This document shows, one piece after another, positions 56,778 to 64,000 of a stretch of DNA of 64,000 bases. The DNA lies in contig OX387203.1 of NCBI GenBank assembly GCA_947561715.1, positions 13,950,001 through 14,014,000 of the forward strand. Reading direction: 5' to 3'. The DNA is from Ascidia mentula (taxonomy: Eukaryota > Chordata > Ascidiacea > Phlebobranchia > Ascidiidae). The notes beneath the pieces were generated by a model. The model was not told the DNA's origin. It did not search any database and saw only the letters and a program-made list of their open reading frames with translations. Made by a program: the position numbers and the translations under genes. The first letter of the stretch is position 1. Each line of letters starts with the position of its first letter.

Positions 56778-56947
56778 AATTCTCTACTATCTGTATAATA
56801 TAATAGCCTGTAATATCCATCTGTTGATTTTAATGAACAAAACATAAAATGCATGCAAACTCAAAGAAATCAAGAACGTAAATGAATAACATAAAATAAA
56901 AACATGAAATATAAGCGGTAATATATTGTGGCTAACCTACCATCATT

Positions 56948-57247
56948 CTAAAATACAGTCATGGTAGCTGCCATGTCAACTGAAAGTGCCGTGGATCCGG
57001 CACCGTCGTCGAGACGCCTCGATTCAAGACTTAGATGTCCTGGTTTGACGCACAAGCTTTTGTGGCAGCGGTGGCACAAGTCAAGGAATTTTGGTAAAGG
57101 TTTCATAGTTCCCTCAACAAAAATCATGTAAGCTAGACGGTGCACGCCAAACTTTTTTCCTGCGAATTGTATTTCCCCATACCCAGCACCTGTTTTGCCC
57201 CCCTTCCAAGACTTACAACTTCCATGTGTTTTGGTGCGGTTTAAAAT
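56948..57247 (-). CDS. His-Me finger (I-PpoI-like) HNH domain, copy 2
   Basis: The frame is open from about 57240 without an obvious ATG until 57145. It contains SCKSWKGGKTGAGYGEIQF, VHRLAYM, LDLCHRCHKSLCVKPGHLSL and SRRLD. It aligns over its whole length with the HNH domain at 17816-18148. The general-base His (CHRC) and zinc-ligand Cys/His are kept, but the residue matching the catalytic Asn of PRNIN is not Asn, so activity is doubtful. It lies ~170 bp upstream of the SF3-helicase relic on the same strand and could be a 5' exon of that unit or an independent element. Confidence 0.55.
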   Translation of the reverse strand: MLNRTKTHGSCKSWKGGKTGAGYGEIQFAGKKFGVHRLAYMIFVEGTMKPLPKFLDLCHRCHKSLCVKPGHLSLESRRLDDGAGSTALSVDMAATMTVF

Positions 57248-57259
57248 CTATTTTGCTAA

Positions 57260-57827
57260 CTTAATTTTATCATTCATAACTTACTACATACACTGAAACG
57301 TATTTTAAGAAAACACTTAATTTTATTGTTTTTTTTTTGTGTATTTGTTGCTACAATATAATGTCTGCCAACAGTTAACAAAAAAGGTGCACTGTTCTTT
57401 GACTAGTCTGTAGGCCTATAAAGTACACCTATGACAAACATATTCATGATATTTTCAGCTTCTACTTAATATTTAAATTGCAAAACTAGCGAAGACAAGA
57501 AATCGCCATCCCTTTTTGCTGAGGCGAATGTTACGTCATTGGAAGGAGGCGCGACAAAGCAGTCTTATTTTAATAAGGAAAGGCGCCTTATTTTAAAAAA
57601 TACGGAACCGTAAAGTTGTTGGGAGGTGTTCAAACACCCAGCAATATAAAATAAATTTACAAAAATCCTCGTACATTACTAGTTTGCAGAAGTTGGTGCA
57701 ATGTACCGTACATGCAAATTTTACGTAACCACGAGAATAACATCAAACAGGACTGCTGTTGTAATAAAAAATTATTTATGGTAATTTCTTAGGAAAAGAA
57801 AATTAAAAGTTGTAGCGACTATTGCGC
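57260..57827. other. No recognisable gene
   Basis: AT-rich spacer between the HNH domain and repeat R2 copy B; nothing recognised. Confidence 0.35.
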
Positions 57828-60800
57828 ATGTGTTCACAACGTTTAATGATGTTTTTTTTTGTTGTTTAATTTTCGCATCGGTTTGGAAACTTTGAAAGAC
57901 TCTGGTATGGGAACGATGTAAAATGTTTGTTTTTTCTGTTCTGTTTCTAGGAATTAAAAACTCATGGCTATCTGGATTATTTGTATAAAACCCCATTACG
58001 CACTAGTTTTTCTCGTATAATCTTTGCTTAAATACTAAAATATAGAGAGAATGCGTTGAACTCTGTTGCACGACAAGTACCAATATATTACTTCAGGATG
58101 TATGCTGCCAGAATCAACAGGGATTTCTGTCACTTCTCAAAAACAAACTTTGCTACTTTACGTTACGAAGACGAAACATTTTCAAATGCGCTGTGAATAT
58201 TTTTCTGTGTGTAATGTAAATTGGCCAGAATGTCTGAACAAACATACAGACCAAGAGAAAAAATTGGTACGATTCAGTAAGTTCGATTTACTGGGCAACG
58301 CATAATTTTTCTACGTTGCTCCAAATGGTTGAGCCTCACCCAGGCCTCGAGTAACATCCAAAAATTGAACACAATTCCTGGGTGCAAAATATCTGGAGTT
58401 AAAGCCAAAGCTAGGATGCTGTTAATCATATTCTAAGTAAATGTTCTTTTTAAACTGACAATTCCCTTTGTTGAAAAACTTTCTGTAATATCTTTTATAC
58501 CCTTGTCTGCCAAATTTGGATACAGACTGATATTTAAATTGAGTGGGATATCTGCAACATAAATTAGTGTGAACTATTCATGAAAAAATGTTTAAATGAA
58601 CAACAAAAAATATACATACACTGTGTAACAAGCCAACGAGTCGAAAATGATTTGACCAATCTTTTTACGAATATGTAATGACATTTTTTGGTTTGTTTCA
58701 GATATGTTTTGCAGGAAAGCTTGGCTTTGCTTGTATGTGCATCCCCATGTGCTATGCTTTCTGGCAGTGATGCACCAAAACAGCATATTTTAAACTAATT
58801 TTGACATCCACAAACAAACATGTGCTGGATTGGATCTAATCCTATCATACATCCGGATCTCGGGAACATCACTGTAAATTTTGAAAATACAACAATAGTG
58901 AACAAAGAACGGTTTTCAATAATAAAAAGGAAATCTCTTTCCACCCGTATTTCGGCATTTGATCCACAGTGTGTGCGACACGCCCCCTGATTGCCCAGTT
59001 TACCCCCACGCACAGAATAGTTGACCAAACAAAACTAAAAGAAATTTTCTCCAATCATTTCCTAGCACCTCGCTGTGTTTGCTGCCTGGGGAATGTAGTA
59101 CACCTCATTATTTGCCACCCATCTATCTGAAACAACCTCTTCTTCCTCTCTGTCATAACAATAATTTTTATTTTTCCCGTCCTGATAGCAGTCTAATTAC
59201 GCCGTAAACATGTGCAGTGAACAGCTTCAAACCGTAGGCGGTTATCGAGGTGGAGGTATTTACATATTCAAACAACAAGAAAAGATGAAAACAGAAAGCG
59301 AAAACATTTCAACCCAATCGTAGTGAACGAAAAATTAAGGCATGTGAGTAAGTGCCCCTGGCAAAAATGTAATTGGTTGATGAGGTGATTTTGTCGCAAA
59401 GCGCAAACAGACCGCGAGGAATGTTTACAAAAAATTATATATTTTCTTACAATAAACTGCATTGTAAAAGAGTCGATGCAAATTCATTTACTGGTGATGT
59501 AAACAGGGCACAACACCACAACGATAAGGCATGCAAACACTGTTTACATGCAAAAACACTTTGCTTGCTGGAAATAATTTTTTGTGTGAAACAAATAATA
59601 AAACTTTAAAGATTCACATGGACATTTATAAAACTTCCCATTTATGTCTTTGACATGACATCACACAAATATTTATTATTGCCACAATCCTACTTGACGA
59701 TATTCCATTCTACAGCTACGAAACGTGGCTTGTGCAATTGTGCTCACTATGGATTTATAAATAACTTTTCGCCTAACAAAACAGTGGTTGGCGCCATCTT
59801 GTGTTCCTGTAGCCCAACGTCCATCTGAAAAACAACATTTTGGGTAAAGAATGTGAAAATCAGAGAGTTTTCGTCATAGCTTTCTACTGCATTTTAACTT
59901 GATTAAAACCTTTTTCGGTTCGTCGATTATTTGGTCACTAGCAGCTTTTAAATCTTGATCATCCACCAGGTAAAAAAGCGCAAAAGTAAAACATGTTTTG
60001 TTAGAACTCAAAGCAGCTCCACATGAAGCCCAACATACTTTTTCGGTGATACTTCCGCTGTCCTGGCTGTGGTGAACGTCCACTTCAGCAGTATTTATAT
60101 CTCCTTTGATTTTCTAAAAATAATTTTAGCGCCTCAGTTAAAAACAATGAAAATAATGTGGTTTATCTTACCGGCGTGGTACGCCTTTGTTTGGGTTCGT
60201 GGAGTTTGTCTGGTTTATTTTTGAATAAGATGGGGCATCTTGTCTCCCTTCGCATCTTTGAAACAACCTGCAAGTTCAAGGCTGTGGATGAAGTCCCTGT
60301 TTACCTTGTTTAAGCGGCGCATACGTACTGCTTCTGCGAACACAATTGATTTAAACACACAAAGGGGGCCCAAGGCCGACGAAGTCTTTTGTGATGAAAT
60401 TCCAGTGCTCCTCCTAGCTGCACTGCTTTGGCATCACCTGGACTTGCAGAGACCCAGATTATGTCATCAATAAATCTTTTTAGCAGCATTGCGTGTTTAT
60501 GAATGGGAGTAGCGCAGAGTTGAATGATATAATGCAAAGCAATGTTTGCCACAGATACCGAGTAATTCTCCGGTAATTATACCTGATGTTTGGGTAACAA
60601 CATTTTCCAGACAGTACATTATAAGATGGACAAGTAGGCCCCGGCCTGCGGCATTGTACTTGGTATGCGCTTGCAGTGCATGTTCCAGTGCCTGTTTTTA
60701 TTAAACCTCGGTTTATGCATAATTGGTAAAAGTTAATCACAATTTTAAAAACTGCCAAATCTGTCGTATTGGGATTAAAGATGGCATGAAACACTTATGT

Positions 60801-62532
60801 GCGATAGAAGGATTGCTGTAGTTTTGTAAATATACCTCATTGCATACAAGGGCAACAGCTAAAAATATGTATACAATCAAAACAGACAAATGATGATTTT
60901 GCAATTATTGAACAAAATTACCTTGGCGCATTCTTTGTCTGAACAATTACAAAGCACAATGATGATACTAAGTATGTGGCAATAAAACCTGGAGATGATG
61001 ATGCCTTCTTCTATGACAGTTTGTCTGTAAACATCAACCTTATATGTATCAACACTCAACTCAATTTGTTTTTTTCTCTGGTCACTGTAAAATTCTGGAA
61101 ATAGATTTGCTTCACAAACAGTTTGTTTGCAAGGGAAATTTACTTTAATCAGTTTTTTTTACATGTTGCAGTGGCGACGCTTTGTGGGATCAAGTTAATC
61201 TACGCTAGGTACTAAAGGGGACTGAAAAGTCGAGGTTTTGTCCGGGATTACTTCTTACATTTGTTACCACCAATATTTCTATTTTACAAAGAAAACAACT
61301 ATCCGACACATTTACAAACATAGGCAAAGTGAGTGCTGATTGGTTTCTGACAAATCTTTCAATTTTACTACAGGAGTGACATTTTTTATGGGAACCAATA
61401 GTAATGTGACATCTAACCCACTTTTCTGACAACCGTACCCAAGTCAAAAACTAAAATGAAATCATTGTGATCTTGTTGCACATTCAAAACCCAGTGTAGG
61501 TTCTTGCAAATATCCTTTATTCAAACACCACTCACATCTAATACCTTGTACAACATTTGTACAAAAAACAAATTCAAAATTCTTTTAACCACAACAGTAT
61601 ATTGCTTCCTTACAACTCATCAGCCTAAGAATGAGTTGTATAATACAACTTTATCACCATAAACAAAACTGGAATGAAAACATTTTCACACATTGTTTTC
61701 TTAACACAGTCTTGAAACATTTACCACTATCTGTCAGCCAACCTAAAGTGAACACAAATCCAACAATGACTGGTGACAATGCACGATGTCAAACTGGCCG
61801 TTGTACTATATTTTATCAGGTATGGGTTCACAAATTCGGTGAACTACTTCATCAGACGGGCAGAACATGTATGGCGAGGCAAATTGAGAAGGTTTCTGTT
61901 TCATTTCTGTACTAATATCTTAATCAAAATGTTTATAGAATTGTAATATTTAACAAAAGTTCTCTATTTTTTTACATTTGCTTACTATCGAAAATCTTGG
62001 TTAGTCTTTAAATCACGAAAATGTTCTTATATTATACCTTGAGTGTAATTTGTCACGCATTATATTTTTTGTGCATTACTTGTTTACACGGGACAAATTT
62101 CCCAGCATTAGCTTGGAAGTTGAAATATTCTAGAAACTATTACCTCCAAAACTGTTTGTACAAAATTCAGGGTTGTGATATATGTTCTTCGAAAGCTTAT
62201 AAATATCAGACAAAAACATTGTCAAGCTTTTGCTGATATCTTTGATAAATTCCTGTAATCTATCTGTTGTTCCGTCTATTGCATTGTCACCATCAATGTC
62301 ATGGTCAGTTCGAGTAATTCTTTTTTTGATTTGATTAAAATGAAATTCGACAACTGAGGAGGAAGCTTCACAATTAGTTAGAAAAGAAAACATTATGTTA
62401 ATCCAATACAGACAAATGCTATGTTTCTGACAACAAATTTTGGCAGCCCTCTTTGCATGACTGTAGCAATTGTGCAACACGGTCTTGTTTTCTTGACATT
62501 ATGTAATCAAGTTACCACAGGAAGTGGAGCGA
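57828..62532. repeat. Large dispersed repeat R2, copy B (~4.7 kb)
   Basis: Colinear with 12355-17866, same start and end points, shorter through several internal deletions. The 79-codon frame at 58066-58305 encodes the same peptide as at 12593-12832 despite silent or flanking changes. The single 56-bp unit here shows the tandem duplication in copy A is derived. Confidence 0.8.
60240..60720 (-). pseudogene. Penelope-like reverse transcriptase fragment (copy B)
   Basis: The minus-strand text VANIALHYIIQL and LLKRFIDDIIWVSAS (about 60545-60440) gives RT motif C, better kept here than in copy A. The downstream linker region is mostly deleted. Relic. Confidence 0.55.
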
Positions 62533-62539
62533 CACCCTT

Positions 62540-63120
62540 GAAGCTAAATCAGACAAGCGACGTTCGCCCTTTTTTTTTCGAAAACTAGAGAGTCGGATTA
62601 GCGAGTCAGCTTCGCATCCGTCTTAAAGCGCCATGTAGTAACTTACAATGTTGTCGGCACAGACACACTTTAAAAAGGTCACGCTTCGTCAGTCGCATAA
62701 GTCCGTTATTGTCGAAAGTTATGCCAGGGGAATTGCGGCTGAATACGCTTGATTTAAATTCCGACTGTAATTAGGATTTGAGAACATCTTAATCTCAAAT
62801 TTCTTACTTTGATTAAGTCTTTCGCTTTTTTATTTGAGTTCGGATTACACCGTGACTCACGAATAGCACGTTCGCTGTAATACGGGTTCAGAGCGTGATT
62901 ATTACCGTTGATATTGTCGCTGCGAAATGTGCAAAATGCCTTGCTTAATCTTTCCCTAGTACAAAGTAGTCTGAAAAAAAGATTTGAAAAATGTAACATC
63001 CAGTGGTTGCAGAGGATCAGTTGTATGGAGTAGCAATTTTAGGAATGTTACGCTCGCATACTCTAATGATATATGCATACCTCTTTTACCATTTGAAGAC
63101 CAAAGCTAAAATGCTGTTAT
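62540..63120. other. No recognisable gene
   Basis: No domain-bearing frame and no repeat shared with the rest of the window was found. Confidence 0.35.
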
Positions 63121-63129
63121 ACATTAGTA

Positions 63130-63168
63130 ATAGTAAACGTTTCGAACACTAACTGCGTTCATCATCAG
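63130..63168 (-). ncRNA. Hammerhead ribozyme core, PLE-type
   Basis: On the minus strand CTGATGA (63168-63162) is followed by the hairpin GAAC...GTTC (63160-63144) and GAAAC (63143-63139). This is the complete conserved core of a hammerhead; the motif at 5484 is the same with one base lost. The adjoining sequence to 63100 does not obviously encode protein. Confidence 0.55.
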
Positions 63169-63215
63169 TACTATAATGAGTGCATGCAATAAACACCCGA
63201 TTCAAATTGTTTTCG

Positions 63216-63320
63216 ACGCTTGAAGCGTGATATAAGATAGTAAAAATCACCGCTTCAAGCGTGCTGTGGCAGCAACACGGGCAACATCTGTTGCTCTCTT
63301 CAACGCTTCAAGCGTTCGGA
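63216..63320. repeat. Cluster of CGCTTGAAGCG-type inverted motifs
   Basis: ACGCTTGAAGCGTGAT at about 63219 is answered by ATCACCGCTTCAAGCGTG at 63247. CGCTTCAAGCGT recurs near 63304. The core is a short palindrome. Beyond this to 64000 only short frames are seen. Confidence 0.5.
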
Positions 63321-64000
63321 GCAACAACACAGACGTATCTTCGTTGTAGCGAGTTTGCGTCGCCTGCTGTTTTTAATCAAACGCATGTTATGTTGCCGGT
63401 TGTCGCCGTAAAGCAGTTTGACCAGGCTTGCCATTTGAATTGCCCGGCCTTTAAAAACGTATTTGGCTTTAGGCTTATATCGTCGTAATTCGGCCGTTTT
63501 TGAAATGCAACTTATTTTAAGCCAAATGTTCGTGAGATTTCAGGAGAAAATTGCATTTTGTGAACGTGAAATGTTTTCAGTGCAACGGGATAGTGAATTT
63601 AGGTAATTTGGATTCGGCACTTCGCTAACTGAATAAAAATTTGTGTTACACCCCCATGACAAAACAACCTACATTTAATAGTGTTAGTTTGTTATGATAC
63701 CAACATGGAAGTGGGGCATTCATGTATAATGCAACAAAAAACAACTTGTTATACAAGCAGTCTCTTTACAAAATTGATTTTCGTTATGAAGGTGCACAAA
63801 CTTGAACACAGTCAAACCAAAAATATACCAAACTCAAATGAAATTAATGTGACATGCCGTATTGAAAAAAAAAGAAGTTTTACAATTGTATTTGAATTAT
63901 GTGGCCCCTCAAAAACAGTCTTTTGTCGATTGCAAAATCATGTTTGTGCATTTCGACAAAACCAATGTGTGAAACACTAGTTTAGTTGCTATCCATTACC

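Overview
This window reads as intergenic or accessory DNA from an invertebrate animal genome. It is AT-rich, has GT-AG introns and no bacterial gene packing, and is crowded with animal-type mobile elements: PIF/Harbinger, hAT, piggyBac, P, MULE-like, ISL2EU-like, CMC/EnSpm-like, Penelope-like, LINE, Ty3/gypsy, BEL/Pao and Polinton. A marine invertebrate is likely, but I cannot name the phylum. No conserved single-copy host gene was recognised. Everything was read by eye; no searches were run.

Layout. 1-3.4 kb: weak coding relics, one SGNH-hydrolase-like and one Cys-rich. 3.5-5.9 kb: an interspersed repeat, several Penelope-like (PLE) ends carrying hammerhead-ribozyme cores, and an 89-bp inverted repeat. 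5.9-8.3 kb: an ISL2EU-type transposase relic split by a 2.1-kb MULE-like insertion with a 9-bp target duplication. 11.2-12.1 kb: a LINE relic. 12.36-17.87 kb and 57.83-62.53 kb: two copies of a ~5-kb repeat containing PLE reverse-transcriptase remains. 17.8-18.1 kb and 56.9-57.2 kb: two His-Me finger (I-PpoI-like) HNH domains. 20.4-26.1 kb: a Harbinger transposase split by an almost complete 4,953-bp DNA transposon. 26.1-27.3 kb: a divergent fragment resembling part of that transposon. 28.4-30.8 kb: an unrecognised pseudogene hit by a hAT MITE, and a tandem duplication. 32.8-37.5 kb: two hAT relics. 38-45.8 kb: Polinton and Ty3/gypsy fossils around a spliced zinc-finger gene. 46.9-50.5 kb: piggyBac and P-element relics, the latter hit by a PLE. 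51-53.6 kb: a BEL/Pao scrap, a SWIM/YqaJ gene and a tandem ACGTC-rich array. 53.7-57.2 kb: an apparently intact four-exon DUF4806-like gene, an SF3-helicase relic and an HNH domain. 62.5-64 kb: little apart from one more hammerhead core.

The most notable unit is the transposon at 20,901-25,853 on the minus strand. It carries a 13-bp terminal inverted repeat beginning CACTCT and a TA target duplication. Its 782-codon zinc-finger/transposase-like ORF lies entirely inside the first intron of a second, same-strand gene encoding a SAM-domain protein. The second notable signal is a set of at least six hammerhead cores from several PLE lineages. The third is the neighbourhood of a DUF4806-like gene, an SF3 helicase relic and an HNH domain.
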